This document shows, one piece after another, positions 34,964 through 44,571 of a DNA stretch of 64,000 bases (within the stretch, counting starts at the first letter, position 1; each line of letters starts with the position of its first letter). Origin of the DNA: Streptomyces cyaneochromogenes (GTDB lineage Bacteria; Actinomycetota; Actinomycetes; Streptomycetales; Streptomycetaceae); contig NZ_CP034539.1 in NCBI RefSeq assembly GCF_003963535.1, forward strand, positions 9,176,001 through 9,240,000, given 5' to 3'. Made by a program: the position numbers and the translations under genes. The notes beneath the pieces were generated by a model. The model ran no database searches. It saw only the letters and a program-made list of their open reading frames with translations, and was not told the DNA's origin.

Positions 34964-36079
34964 TCACCCACTCGCGGCGGCCCGCTCCCGGGCTCGTTGC
35001 GCAGCGTCCCGCCGGAAGAGCCACGGCAGCTCCGGTTCGATCACGAGGCGCAGGGCCCGCCGGACGGGCGAGGTGCACAGCAGCGTCACGACCCCGGCGG
35101 CGACGACGGTGACGACGACCGCGCCGGGCGGCCGGTGGATCCAGGCGGGGTCGTACCAGCCCCAGTACTTGGCGCCCTGCGCGACGAAGCCGTGCAGCAG
35201 ATAGCCGTACAGCGTGCCCGCGCCCAGCGCGGTGCACCACATCCGCCGCCCGGGCACCCAGGCCAGGAAACACGCCACCAGCAGCAGGGAGCAGACGAAC
35301 AGCACCGGCGTCATCACGACCCCGTACCACCCGGGCGCCCCCAGTTCCTCGGCACTGTCGCGGTGGTAGAACCAGCCGCCCGTCATCCGCGGCACCGCCC
35401 AGTACGCCACCGCCGACGCGCCCACGAACACGGGCACGGCCGCGATCCGCACCGCCCGGCGCCGCACCAGCCGGAAGTGCTCCGGCTTCAGCGACAGCCC
35501 CAGCACGAAGTACGGCAGGAACTGCAGGATGCGCTGCAGGTCGAGGTCGTTGCCGATGGACGGCGAGAGGGTGGCCAGCATCGCCACGCCGAGCGCGAGC
35601 GGCACCGGCAGACGCACCCGCTGCCACAAGGGCGTGGTCAGCCGCCACAGGAACAGCGCCGCCAGGAACCACGTCAGATACAGCGGGTCCAGCAGGCTGA
35701 TCGGGCGGTCCGGCTCCTGGTCGGTCCAGCGGGTGAACAGGGTGTACGCCGTCTCGAAGACCACGTAGGGGACGACCAGACCGGTCACCAGACGCCTGAG
35801 GTGTTTCGGCCGGCCGTCGAAGCCACGGGAGAAATAACCCGAAATGATGATGAACGCGGGCATGTGGAATGCGTACACGAGCATGTACAGCGCGCTGACA
35901 CTCCGGCTGCCGTCCCGCAGCGGCTCCCACGCGTGCCCCACCGCCACCAGCACGATCGCCGCGTACTTGGCGTTGTCGAAGAAGGCGTCCCGCTGCTTCG
36001 CGGGCCCAGGCGGCGCGGCCGTGGCGCGACCGGGCGCCGTGTCCGGGGCGGTGGCGGTCGAGGAGATGGGCTTGGACAT
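34964..36079 (-). CDS. Acyltransferase family 3 membrane protein
   Basis: This 371-residue protein has ten or so membrane helices and the acyltransferase-3 signature DAFFDNAKYAAIVLVAVGHAWEPL at the start (the His of the N-terminal helix is essential in the family) and YMLVYAFHMPAFIIISGYFSRGF. Such enzymes O-acylate surface polysaccharides, peptidoglycan or small molecules, or export acyl donors. I start it at MSKPIS (36079) after a 40-residue Ala/Pro-rich cytoplasmic head; the in-frame ATG at 36160 adds unconserved residues. It stands alone, convergent to tetR. Confidence 0.85.
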   Translation of the reverse strand: MSKPISSTATAPDTAPGRATAAPPGPAKQRDAFFDNAKYAAIVLVAVGHAWEPLRDGSRSVSALYMLVYAFHMPAFIIISGYFSRGFDGRPKHLRRLVTGLVVPYVVFETAYTLFTRWTDQEPDRPISLLDPLYLTWFLAALFLWRLTTPLWQRVRLPVPLALGVAMLATLSPSIGNDLDLQRILQFLPYFVLGLSLKPEHFRLVRRRAVRIAAVPVFVGASAVAYWAVPRMTGGWFYHRDSAEELGAPGWYGVVMTPVLFVCSLLLVACFLAWVPGRRMWCTALGAGTLYGYLLHGFVAQGAKYWGWYDPAWIHRPPGAVVVTVVAAGVVTLLCTSPVRRALRLVIEPELPWLFRRDAAQRARERAAASG

Positions 36080-36304
36080 CCCACGCGCCTCACCACTTCC
36101 TGAGCAGGCAAACCTCCCGTGGCGGAACCCGCAGGCCTTCCGTCGGGGGCTCCTGCCCATACGGCCGTAGGGGTGTGGCCGTAACCCATGTGATCGCTCC
36201 GAATGGTGCGACCCGGAGGAATGGCTGACGGTGGATCACGTCAAGGCCTGGCCCAAGTGGTGATAAAGCGTCAGCCACCCGGGCCGTGATGAAAGGACTC
36301 ACCT

Positions 36305-37078
36305 ATGCGCTCTGCCCGCATGCTGCTCGCCACCGCGACGGCCACGGCCGCCCTGGCGATCACTCCTGCCGCCTACGCCATCACCGCGAGTGACTGGGAC
36401 AAGGAGGACTCGTCCTCCTACAGCGAGGACCACGACAAGGACTCCGGCAAGGAGCACGGGAAGGACTCAGGCAAGGAGGAGGAGAAGGGGAAGGACGACT
36501 ACGACAAGGACTACAGCAAGGAGCACGACAAGGGAAGCAAGCACGAGGAGCCCAAGGGCGGGGTGCACACGGGTGGCGGAGCGCTGACCCTGATCAACGA
36601 GGACGAGTGGGACGGCGGCAAGGAGAAGGAAGAGGGCAAGGAGGAGGAGAAGGGCAAGGACGACTACGGCAAGGACGAGCACGAGAAGGACTACGGCAAG
36701 GAGCACGACAAGGGGAACAAGCACGAGGAGCCCAAGGGCGGCGTGCACACGGGTGGCGGAGCGCTGGCCGGGGTCCTGAACAGCGATGACGACTGGGGCG
36801 GCGACAAGGACTCGAAGTTCGACCCGGAAAGCTACAAGGACGACGACCACGGGAAGGACTCCTGGGGCGGCGACCACGAGAAGGACTCGTGGAAGGGTGA
36901 CGAACACGGCAAGGAGTCCTGGGGTGGCGACCACGACAAGCCGCACGGTGGCATGCACACCGGTGGCGGCGGTCTCTCCGACCCGGGCGTCACCGCCGGT
37001 GGGCTGGCCGTGCTGGCGGTAGCCGGCACCGGCGTGTACGCACTGCGGCGGAAGAAGGCCTCCGGAACCGCGGCCTGA
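36305..37078 (+). CDS. Surface repeat protein with GGxHTGGG motifs and sorting-signal-like C-terminus
   Basis: This 257-residue protein has a signal peptide (cleavage near AAYA, residue 25) and an extremely Asp/Glu/Lys-rich body. Three copies of a P-x-GG-[VM]-HTGGG-[AG]-L motif end at about residues 94, 154 and 223. After the last come a membrane helix (GGLAVLAVAGTGVYAL) and RRKK, the order of a sortase sorting signal (motif, helix, basic tail), although no LPxTG or LAxTG is present. The class F sortase gene follows 128 bases later. I infer that HTGGG may be its recognition motif. The first two motif blocks come from a 180-bp tandem duplication. Confidence 0.75.
   Translation: MRSARMLLATATATAALAITPAAYAITASDWDKEDSSSYSEDHDKDSGKEHGKDSGKEEEKGKDDYDKDYSKEHDKGSKHEEPKGGVHTGGGALTLINEDEWDGGKEKEEGKEEEKGKDDYGKDEHEKDYGKEHDKGNKHEEPKGGVHTGGGALAGVLNSDDDWGGDKDSKFDPESYKDDDHGKDSWGGDHEKDSWKGDEHGKESWGGDHDKPHGGMHTGGGGLSDPGVTAGGLAVLAVAGTGVYALRRKKASGTAA
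36539..36766. repeat. Near-identical 48-bp direct repeats within the surface-protein gene
   Basis: The segments 36539-36586 and 36719-36766 differ by one base (G/C) and are exactly 180 bases apart, so the frame is preserved. Similarity extends about 30 bases further upstream (the AAGGAGCACGACAAGGG stretch). This is an internal duplication that copied one whole HTGGG unit of 60 codons. Confidence 0.8.
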
Positions 37079-37103
37079 CCATGCCCGACGACACAGCCGC
37101 CGT

Positions 37104-37126
37104 GGCCGCCGCGCGTCGCGGCGGCC
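37104..37126 (+). terminator. Strong hairpin after the surface-protein gene
   Basis: GGCCGCCGCG and CGCGGCGGCC form a perfect 10-bp stem with a CGT loop, 26 bases after the stop. There is no T-run, as is usual for terminators in this GC range. It may separate the very abundant surface protein from the sortase transcript. Confidence 0.6.
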
Positions 37127-37206
37127 CCGTCGGCTCCGCCTTGGTCGTCTCTCCTGCCCTGCCCGAGTGAAGTGTCCTCTGCCCTGCCCCCGTGAGGTGG
37201 TGCCCG

Positions 37207-37944
37207 ATGGCCGACGACGGCCGTCCCCCGTCCCCCGAAGCCGCCCCGGCTCCTCCCCACACCGCTTTCGTGTGCTCCGGCACCCCCGCCGAGCCCTCTC
37301 GGCGGATAAGGCGCACCGCGGTGACGTTCTTCTGGAGCGCGGTCGCCGCCATGGTCCTGTTGGTGATCATGCCCGGCGGGCCGCACGAGGAGTCCGAAGC
37401 CCGTCGCACACCGCACGCCCCACAGGCCGTCGAGTCGTCGGCTCCGCAGGGCAAGCCGTCCGCGCGCACCCACGGCGCCGCGGGCAAGCATCTGCCCAGG
37501 TCACGGCCGGTCCGGCTGCTCATCCCCAAGATCTCGGTCGACGCGCCCTTCATCGACCTCGCCATCGGCAGCTCGGGTCAGCTCGAAGCCCCGCCGGCCA
37601 ACAACACCAACCTCGTCGGCTGGCACGCCGGGGGCGCGTCGCCCGGTGAGGCGGGCACGTCGATCATCGCCGGGCACGTGGACACGGCGACGTCCGCCGC
37701 GGTGTTCGTGAGCCTGAGCGAGCTGAAGAAGGGTGACCGCTTCCAGGTGCTGCGAGCGGACGGGCGCAAGGCGTCCTTCGTGATCGACAGCGTGGAGACG
37801 TTCGACAAGGACAGCTTCCCCAGCAAGCGTGTGTACGGCGACACCCCCCGCGCCCAGGTCCGGCTCATCACCTGCGCCGGCGACTACGACCGCAGTGTCA
37901 GGGACTACACCGCGAACCTGGTCGTCTTCGCCCACCTCGCCTGA
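37207..37944 (+). CDS. Class F sortase
   Basis: This 245-residue protein has an N-terminal membrane helix (TFFWSAVAAMVLLVIM, about residues 40-55) and a C-terminal sortase domain (about 100-245): IPKISVDAPF, LVGWHAGGASPGEAGTSIIAGHVDT (catalytic His), KKGDRFQVLRADG, LITCAGDYDRSVRDYTANLVVFA (catalytic Cys and Arg). Class F enzymes are common in actinobacteria, with mostly unknown targets. The repeat protein just upstream is the natural substrate candidate. The ATG at 37207 is used; an in-frame ATG at 37192 is possible. Confidence 0.88.
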   Translation: MADDGRPPSPEAAPAPPHTAFVCSGTPAEPSRRIRRTAVTFFWSAVAAMVLLVIMPGGPHEESEARRTPHAPQAVESSAPQGKPSARTHGAAGKHLPRSRPVRLLIPKISVDAPFIDLAIGSSGQLEAPPANNTNLVGWHAGGASPGEAGTSIIAGHVDTATSAAVFVSLSELKKGDRFQVLRADGRKASFVIDSVETFDKDSFPSKRVYGDTPRAQVRLITCAGDYDRSVRDYTANLVVFAHLA

Positions 37945-38062
37945 GCCTGCGCCGCGTCGGTCCGGGCCTTTGTCCCGGAACCGCGGCACTCCGCGCTGAC
38001 CTCGTGTCTTACAGTGACTGGGACCAGTTCCGGTGACTGAACCTGTGAGGTAGTCGCGAACC

Positions 38063-39964
38063 ATGCCGACCGAGACGTTTGAGTTCCAGGTAGAGGCCCG
38101 TCAGCTGCTCCAGCTGATGATCCACTCGGTCTACTCGAACAAGGACGTGTTCCTGCGCGAGCTCGTCTCCAACGCCTCCGACGCGCTCGACAAACTGCGC
38201 CTGGAGAAGCTGCGGGACGACACGCTCGACGCCGAGGTGACCGACCTGCACATCGAGATCGACGTCGACAAGGAGGCCCGCACCCTCACGGTGCGGGACA
38301 ACGGCATCGGGATGTCGTACGACGAAGTCGGCAAGCTCATCGGCACCATCGCCAACTCGGGGACGGCCACGTTCCTGAAGGAGCTGAAGGAGGCCCAGGA
38401 CGAGGCCGGGGCCGAGGGGCTCATCGGCCAGTTCGGTGTCGGTTTCTACTCCGGCTTCATGGTGGCGGACGAGATGACGCTGGTGACCCGGCGGGCCGGC
38501 GAGAGCCAGGGCACCCGCTGGACGTCGCGCGGTGAGGCCACGTACACACTGGAGACGGTCGACGACGCGCCGCAGGGCACGTCCGTCACCCTCCACCTCA
38601 AGCCCGCCGACCCCGAGAACCAGCTCCACGACTACACCTCGCCGTGGACGATCAAGGAGATCGTCAAGCGGTACTCGGACTTCATCACGTGGCCGATCCG
38701 CATGGCCGCGGTGGCGGGCGACGGGGACGGCGACAGCGCACCCGAGCCCGAGACGCTGAACTCGATGAAGGCCCTGTGGGCGCGTTCGCGTGACGAGGTG
38801 TCCGACGACGAGTACCACGAGCTGTACAAGCACATCAGCCACGACTGGCGCGAACCGCTGGAGACGATCCGGCTGCAGGCGGAGGGCACCTTCGAGTACC
38901 AGTCCCTGCTCTTCATCCCCTCGCACGCCCCGCACGACCTGTTCACCCGAGACTTCAAGCGCGGCGTCCAGCTCTATGTGAAGCGCGTCTTCATCATGGA
39001 CGACTGCGAGGCGCTGCTGCCGCCCTACCTGCGCTTCGTCAAGGGCGTCGTCGACGCGGCCGACCTCTCGCTCAACGTCTCCCGCGAGATCCTCCAGCAG
39101 GACCGGCACATCAGGATGATGCAGCGCCGGCTGACGAAGAAGGTCCTGTCCACGGTCAAGGAGATCAAGACCAAGGACGCCGACCGCTACGCCACGTTCT
39201 GGCGGGAGTTCGGCACCGCCCTCAAGGAGGGCCTGGTCACCGACCCCGACAACAGCGAGGCCATCCTCGCCGTCGCCTCGTTCGCGACGACACACGACGA
39301 CGAGCCGACCACGCTCGCGCAGTACGTGGAGCGGATGAAGGACGGCCAGGACGACATCTACTACATCACCGGCGAGTCCCGGCAGAGCATCGAGAACTCC
39401 CCGCACATGGAGGCGTTCCGGGACAAGGGCATCGAGGTCCTGCTGCTCACCGACGCCGTCGACGAGGTGTGGGTCGACACCGTGGGCGAGTACGAGGGCA
39501 AGAAGCTTCGGTCCGTCGCCAAGGGCGAGATCGACCTCGACACCGAGGGCGACGACCAGGCCGACGGGGAGCGGGCCAAGCAGGCCGAGGAGTACGCCGG
39601 GCTGCTCGGCTGGATGGGGGAGCAGCTGGGCGAGGACATCAAGGAGGTCCGCCTGTCGACGCGGCTCACCGTCTCCCCGGCCTGTGTCGTCTCCGACGCG
39701 CACGATCTGACCCCCGCTCTGGAGAACATGTACCGGGCCATGGGTCAGGAGGTGCCGCGTACCAAGCGGATCCTGGAGCTCAACGCCGACCACCTGCTGG
39801 TCAAGGGCCTCAACCAGGCGTACAAGGAGCGCGAGGACCGCACGGGGCTCGTCGAGTCCGCCGAACTGCTCCACACGCTCGCGGTGCTCGCCGAGGGCGG
39901 TCAGCCCAAGGACCCGGCACGCTTCGTGAAGCTGGTGGCGGACCGGCTGGAGCGCACACTGTAG
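38063..39964 (+). CDS. htpG: Molecular chaperone HtpG (Hsp90)
   Basis: This 633-residue Hsp90 has the N-terminal GHKL ATPase with [33 protein letters not shown] and [14 protein letters not shown]. The middle domain holds the catalytic-loop Arg region ([11 protein letters not shown]) and the remainder forms the C-terminal dimerisation domain. The length is standard for bacterial HtpG, and it lacks the eukaryotic MEEVD tail. It assists folding of client proteins after stress. No HspR/HAIR or CIRCE-like element is evident in the 118 bases upstream. It is followed by a hairpin terminator. Confidence 0.96.
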
Positions 39965-39990
39965 CCGTGACCTAGGCCATGTGGTCGTGT

Positions 39991-40017
39991 GCGCGGGCCA
40001 TTGTCAGTGGCCCGCGC
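39991..40017 (+). terminator. Terminator hairpin after htpG
   Basis: GCGCGGGCCA and TGGCCCGCGC form a perfect 10-bp stem with a 7-base loop (TTGTCAG), 27 bases after the htpG stop and before the VOC gene. Confidence 0.8.
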
Positions 40018-40062
40018 TAGCTTCCTTGGAGTCGGCTTCTGGCACCGTTTCCGGGAGGAATC

Positions 40063-40473
40063 ATGGCCTCGCGTCTCAACCCCTACATCACGTTCGCCGG
40101 CGACGCCCGGCAGGCGATGGAGTTCTACCAGGAAGTCCTGGGCGGCACCCTGGCGCTCAACACCTACGGGGAGTTCGGTCAGAAGGACACCCCCATGGCG
40201 GACAAGATCATGCACGGCATGCTGGAGACACCCAGCGGCTTCACCCTCATGGGCGCCGACACCCCGACCGGTGACCACAAGCCCGGCAACAACTTCTCCG
40301 TGAGCCTGAGCGGCGACGACGAGGCCGAACTGCGCGGCTACTGGGAGAAGCTGTCCGACGGCGCCCATGTGAGCGTGCCGCTGGACAAGCAGATGTGGGG
40401 CGACGTCTTCGGCATGTGTACGGACCGCTTCGGCATCACCTGGATGGTCAACATCGCGGGGGAGGGCCGCTGA
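40063..40473 (+). CDS. VOC-superfamily (PhnB/glyoxalase-like) protein
   Basis: This 136-residue protein of the PhnB-type VOC fold has NPYITFAGDARQAMEFYQEVLGGTL, then MHGMLETPSGFTLMGADTP and the C-terminal module with SVPLDKQMWGDVFGMCTDRFGITWMVNIA. PhnB-like proteins of this size are common and have no fixed reaction. The metal-binding Glu/His positions of true glyoxalase I are not all present. GGGAGGAA lies 6 bases before the ATG. Confidence 0.85.
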   Translation: MASRLNPYITFAGDARQAMEFYQEVLGGTLALNTYGEFGQKDTPMADKIMHGMLETPSGFTLMGADTPTGDHKPGNNFSVSLSGDDEAELRGYWEKLSDGAHVSVPLDKQMWGDVFGMCTDRFGITWMVNIAGEGR

Positions 40474-40536
40474 GCGGGCCCCTGGAGCATCGCACCTCCT
40501 GGTGCACGCCCGCGAAGCCGCCGGTGGCGCCGAGAC

Positions 40537-40572
40537 GGATGCGGCGCGCGAGGTGCCGCCCGCCGCATCCGC
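40537..40572. terminator. Bidirectional hairpin between convergent genes
   Basis: CGGATGCGGC (40537-40546) and GCCGCATCCG (40563-40572) pair perfectly over 10 bases with a 16-base loop. It lies between the stops of the VOC gene (40473) and the BNR-repeat gene (40584, opposite strand), so it can serve both. Confidence 0.65.
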
Positions 40573-40583
40573 CCGGTCGGTGT

Positions 40584-42827
40584 TCAGGCAGTGGTGAGTT
40601 CGTAGAAGCCCCGGCCGAAGGTCGCGGCCACCAGGCGGCTGTGACCCGCGTCGTACTCGATGTCGTCGACCGGCACCTGCGGCATCCCACGGCCGAGCCG
40701 CAGCCAGCGGCCGCCGCCCGTGACGCTGGTGAACACGCCCTGGTCGGTGCCGATGTAGAGGATGCCGCCGCGGGCGACGACCAGGTCGTTGACGGGCGCC
40801 GCCGGAAGGTTGCCCGACAGGTTCCGCCAGTGCCGGCCGCCGTCGGTGCTGCCGTGGACATGGGCCAGCGGGGAGCCCGAGCGGTAGCCCGAGTGCGTGG
40901 TCCACACCCGCTTCGGGTCCTTGGGGTCGACCACCACCCGGGTGACCCAGGGCAGCCCCTCGGCCAGCTTCGTCCAGGTCGTCCCGAGGTCCCGGGTGAC
41001 CCAGACGCGGCCGTCGTCCGTGCCGACGTACACGGTGCGCCCGTCGCCCGCCGGGGCGATGGAGGTGATCGTGCCGTAGTTGGTGTAGATCGGGTCGGGG
41101 CCCGGGCCGCCGCTCAGGTCCGGGCTGATCGGCTGCCAGGTCGCGCCGCCGTCCGTGGAGCGGTTCAGCACCTCCGAGCCGTAGTAGAGGATCTTCGGGT
41201 CGCGCGGGTCGAAGACCACCGGGGTGAACCAGTTGCGGCGCTTGTACGTCGTCCGGTCCGCGAAGTACGTGAGCGTGTCGCCGCCGTCGGTGGAGCTGAA
41301 GCAGTTGCCGTACTGATAGCAGGCGAACACGTTGTTCACATCGGTCGGGTTGATGAGGTTCTCCTCGCCGTCGCCGCCGAGGTACTCGTTGAACCCCTCC
41401 CCGCCCCAGGAGCGCAGCGAGCCGTTGTCCTGGGCGCCGCCCGAGATCCTGGTGACGTCCTGCGGGCTGATCGCCGCGCTGTAGAGCTGGGTGTACGGCT
41501 GGTGGCGGGACTTGACCCAGCCGCCATCGCCGCCCGAGTCGGAGCGGTACACGCCGCCGTCGTTGCCGAGGTAGACGCGGCCCGGGCGACGCGGATCCCA
41601 CACCATGGCGTGCTGGTCGACGTGCATGCTGGTGTCGTCGGCCGTCCAGGTGCCGCCGCCGTCCTTCGTGGTCATCAGGGGCACGCCGGCCACATGCACA
41701 TGCTTGCTGTCCCTGGGATCGATCCACACCTTGCCGAACCACCAGCCGAAGCTGGACTGGGAACCCGTCAGATCATCGTCGGCAGGGGTGCGGGTCCAGC
41801 TGTCGCCGCTGTCGGAGGAGGCGTAGAAGCCCTCGAAGGGGCCACTGGCCTTGTTGGCGATCGCATAGAGCCGCTCGCCCGCGACCGCGAGGCCGATGCG
41901 TCCCACGTCGGGGCCCGCGGCGGGCAGCCCGCCTCCGAGCCGCTGCCAGGTCGCGCCGTCGTCCGTGCTGCGGAAGACGCCCGAGCCGACACCGCCGTAC
42001 GTCCGCAGTTCCGGCGTTCGGCGGTGGTCCCACAGCACGGCGTAGAGGCGGTCGCCGTCGACGACGATCTCGGTGGCGCCGGTGAACTCGTTGGCGCCGG
42101 CGAGGATCCGCTCCCACGTCGAGCCGCCGTCCTCGGAGCGGTAGACGCCCCGGTCGCCACCGCCGTTGTACAGCGAGCCGGCCGCGGCGACATAAATGCG
42201 GCGAGGGTTTGCCGGGTCGACGGTGATGGCGCTGATCGCGCCGGAGTCGCGCAGGCCGATCGGCGTCCAGGTCCGGCCGCCGTCCCGGCTCCGGTACAGG
42301 CCCGTCCCCTCGTAGGTGATGCTCCCGCCGCCCGGGTTGGGCTCACCGGTGCCGACGTACAGGGTGCCGTCGGGGGCGGTGGCCACCGCGCCCATGGCCT
42401 GCGTCCAGCTGTCCGGCCACACCGAGTGGAACGTCTCCCCGGCGTCGGTGCTGCGCCACAGTCCGCCGCTCGCGGCCGCCGCGTACAGGGTGTCGGCGCG
42501 CTTCGGGTCGAGCGCGAGAGAGACGATCCGCCCGCCGATGTTGGTGGGGCCGACACTCTTCCAGCGTCCGCCGACGGTGGGCAGCTCGCGGGCCTGCGCG
42601 GCGGCGAGGTCATGGGCGTGGCGCGGAATGGACTCGCCCGGCAGGGTCTTCTGGAGGTAGCGGTACTCGGCGGGAGCGGACGGTCCACGGACCGGCCGGT
42701 ACACATCCGTAGGGCCGGGTGGCGCCGACGACCCGGACGGCGGGGTCGGCGCGGCGGCCGCCGGTGCCGCGAGTAACGCGGCGCCGGTGACCGTGGCGAG
42801 AACCAGAGACAGCAGACCTCTGCCCAT
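40584..42827 (-). CDS. Secreted BNR/sortilin-type beta-propeller protein
   Basis: This 747-residue protein has a Sec signal peptide (LLSLVLATVTGAALLAAPAAAA). About ten BNR/Asp-box repeats follow (S-x-D-x-G-x-T-W, for example YRSRDGGRTWTP, YRSEDGGSTWER, FRSTDDGATWQR, NRSTDGGATWQP, HGSTDGGRHWRN) spread over two seven-bladed-type propellers. The two-propeller layout resembles GH74 xyloglucanases and sortilin-like VPS10 domains. GH74 catalytic Asp pairs are not clearly identifiable, so an enzymatic role is unproven. I chose the ATG at 42827, with AGAAGGGG 8 bases upstream and the signal peptide directly after it. Confidence 0.85.
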   Translation of the reverse strand: MGRGLLSLVLATVTGAALLAAPAAAAPTPPSGSSAPPGPTDVYRPVRGPSAPAEYRYLQKTLPGESIPRHAHDLAAAQARELPTVGGRWKSVGPTNIGGRIVSLALDPKRADTLYAAAASGGLWRSTDAGETFHSVWPDSWTQAMGAVATAPDGTLYVGTGEPNPGGGSITYEGTGLYRSRDGGRTWTPIGLRDSGAISAITVDPANPRRIYVAAAGSLYNGGGDRGVYRSEDGGSTWERILAGANEFTGATEIVVDGDRLYAVLWDHRRTPELRTYGGVGSGVFRSTDDGATWQRLGGGLPAAGPDVGRIGLAVAGERLYAIANKASGPFEGFYASSDSGDSWTRTPADDDLTGSQSSFGWWFGKVWIDPRDSKHVHVAGVPLMTTKDGGGTWTADDTSMHVDQHAMVWDPRRPGRVYLGNDGGVYRSDSGGDGGWVKSRHQPYTQLYSAAISPQDVTRISGGAQDNGSLRSWGGEGFNEYLGGDGEENLINPTDVNNVFACYQYGNCFSSTDGGDTLTYFADRTTYKRRNWFTPVVFDPRDPKILYYGSEVLNRSTDGGATWQPISPDLSGGPGPDPIYTNYGTITSIAPAGDGRTVYVGTDDGRVWVTRDLGTTWTKLAEGLPWVTRVVVDPKDPKRVWTTHSGYRSGSPLAHVHGSTDGGRHWRNLSGNLPAAPVNDLVVARGGILYIGTDQGVFTSVTGGGRWLRLGRGMPQVPVDDIEYDAGHSRLVAATFGRGFYELTTA

Positions 42828-43098
42828 GAAGCCCCTTCTTCCATCGTCATGGCGATCTCTAGCGGCAACGACGTTACGAGAGAAGGCAGTTGAGCAGAAG
42901 GGTGCCTGACGGTCAGCTTGGAGCCGGTTGGAACCTCCGGCACTGGTGGGATCCGGCCGTCCGCTGACGTAACCACCCACGGGGGTAGCTACAGGGCGTA
43001 AACCACCGGAAGGAAGGGAAAGGAGCTATACGGCAAACCGCGGGGAGTGGTGGTCAGAGCCCGGCCTGCCGGGCCCGAAGCACGGGGAGGGGCCGTAC

Positions 43099-44571
43099 AT
43101 GGGCGGGCAGCCCTTGTATCTCGAACCGCGGCTGGAATTACGGCTGCGCTCATTGCTGGACTCACCGGATCTGCTGCACACGCTCACCGACGCCCTCGGG
43201 TCACCGCTGAACCTGGTCGTCCCCGACCAACTCGCCGACAACCTTGAGCAGTTCCGCTCGGTCTACGGCAAGCACCACCTGTCCGGCCAGGTGTTCCTCG
43301 CCCACAAGGCCAACCGCTCCAGCGCCCTGCTGCGACGGCTCGCGGCGACGGACGCCGGCGTGGACGTCGCCTCGCTGGGCGAGCTGCAGCACGCCCTCGG
43401 CGCCGGCTTCACCCCCGACCGGATCACCGCCACCGGCCCGAAGAACCCGGAATTCCTGTGGCTGGCGGCCCGAGCCTCGGTCACTGTCAGCCTCGACGGC
43501 CGCGGCGAACTGGACCAACTCGCCACCCTGGTACGCAAACACGCGCTGCCCAGGGCCCGCATCCTGCTCCGGCTGTCGGGGTTCGAGGCCTCCGGCGTGC
43601 GCGTACTGAGCCGCCGCAGCCGATTCGGCACCGCCGTAGGGGAGTTGGACGCACTGCTGGAGGCCGTCGAACGGCACGCCGACGTGGTCGACCTGGTCGG
43701 GGTGGCCTACCACCTGGACACCACGAGCTTCACCGAGAAGGCCACGGCACTGGAAGGCTGTCTGCGGGTGCTGGAGGAATGCCGGAGCCGGGGGCTCAGG
43801 CCCCGGTCCGTGGACATCGGCGGCGGATTCGGCGCCAACTACCTGGCCGACGGCGGACAGTGGGAGCGGTACACGACCGAACTCACCGAAGCCGTCCTGG
43901 GCACCCGCCCGCCCCTGACCTACGGCGGCCACGGCTACGGACTGCGCAGCGAAGGCGGCACCCTGCGCGGCACGCTCGGCCTGTACCCCGCCCACCGTCC
44001 GGTCGCCGGCGCCGCCTACCTCGACGAACTGCTCGCGCACCCGGCCGCGTCCCTGGGCGGACGTCCGCTGGCCGCCCTGCTCCTTGAGCACCTGTACGAC
44101 CTGCACACCGAACCCGGCCGAGCGCTGCTCGACCAGTGCGGACTGACCCTGACGAAGGTGCTGGAGGTACGCGACCAGGAGGCCGACGGTCCTCTTGCCG
44201 TACGGCTCGCGGCCAAGGCCGACGACGTGGCGCTGGAGGAACACGGGGTGCTCATGGACCCCGTCGTCGTGCCCCGGGCCCCGGCAGGCGTCGGCACCGT
44301 GGCCGAGCCGGTCGCCGTGCACCTCTTCGGCAGCCGATGCCTGGAGTCCGACCTGATCACCCGCCGCACGGTCTTCCTGCCCCGCCGCCCCGAACCGGGT
44401 GACCTGCTGGTGTTCGCCAACACGGCCGGCTACTGCATGGACTTCCACGCCACCCGGGCCCAGCACCAGCCCGTCGCGCGCAAGGTCGCCGCCTGGCAGG
44501 AGGGAGACACCTGGCGCTGGTGCCTGGACGACCAGTACTGGCCGACCACACCCGTGGGGGGAGCGCAGTGA
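43099..44571 (+). CDS. Y4yA-type PLP enzyme (alanine-racemase/ornithine-decarboxylase fold III)
   Basis: This 490-residue protein has fold-type III PLP architecture. The barrel carries the PLP lysine in QVFLAHKANRSSALLRRL, followed by GVDVASLGELQHALGAG, and AYHLDTTSF and SVDIGGGFGANY form the phosphate site. The C-terminal beta domain has HLFGSRCLESDLI in place of the usual CDSxD, and LLVFANTAGYCMDFHATR. It matches the Y4yA group, named after a rhizobial plasmid gene, whose substrate is unknown. GGGGAGGGG precedes the ATG. Its stop overlaps the GTG start of the cysteine-synthase-like gene, so the two are translationally coupled. Confidence 0.85.
   Translation: MGGQPLYLEPRLELRLRSLLDSPDLLHTLTDALGSPLNLVVPDQLADNLEQFRSVYGKHHLSGQVFLAHKANRSSALLRRLAATDAGVDVASLGELQHALGAGFTPDRITATGPKNPEFLWLAARASVTVSLDGRGELDQLATLVRKHALPRARILLRLSGFEASGVRVLSRRSRFGTAVGELDALLEAVERHADVVDLVGVAYHLDTTSFTEKATALEGCLRVLEECRSRGLRPRSVDIGGGFGANYLADGGQWERYTTELTEAVLGTRPPLTYGGHGYGLRSEGGTLRGTLGLYPAHRPVAGAAYLDELLAHPAASLGGRPLAALLLEHLYDLHTEPGRALLDQCGLTLTKVLEVRDQEADGPLAVRLAAKADDVALEEHGVLMDPVVVPRAPAGVGTVAEPVAVHLFGSRCLESDLITRRTVFLPRRPEPGDLLVFANTAGYCMDFHATRAQHQPVARKVAAWQEGDTWRWCLDDQYWPTTPVGGAQ

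Noticed and set aside
36221..36289. Possible 22-codon ORF before the HTGGG protein gene
   Set aside because: GGAGGA lies immediately against the ATG, too close for a ribosome site, and no known leader motif is present.
42828..43098. Possible promoter or riboswitch before the Y4yA-type gene
   Set aside because: The 271-base gap has G-rich runs near 42980 but no clear -35/-10 pair or conserved riboswitch core that I could identify.
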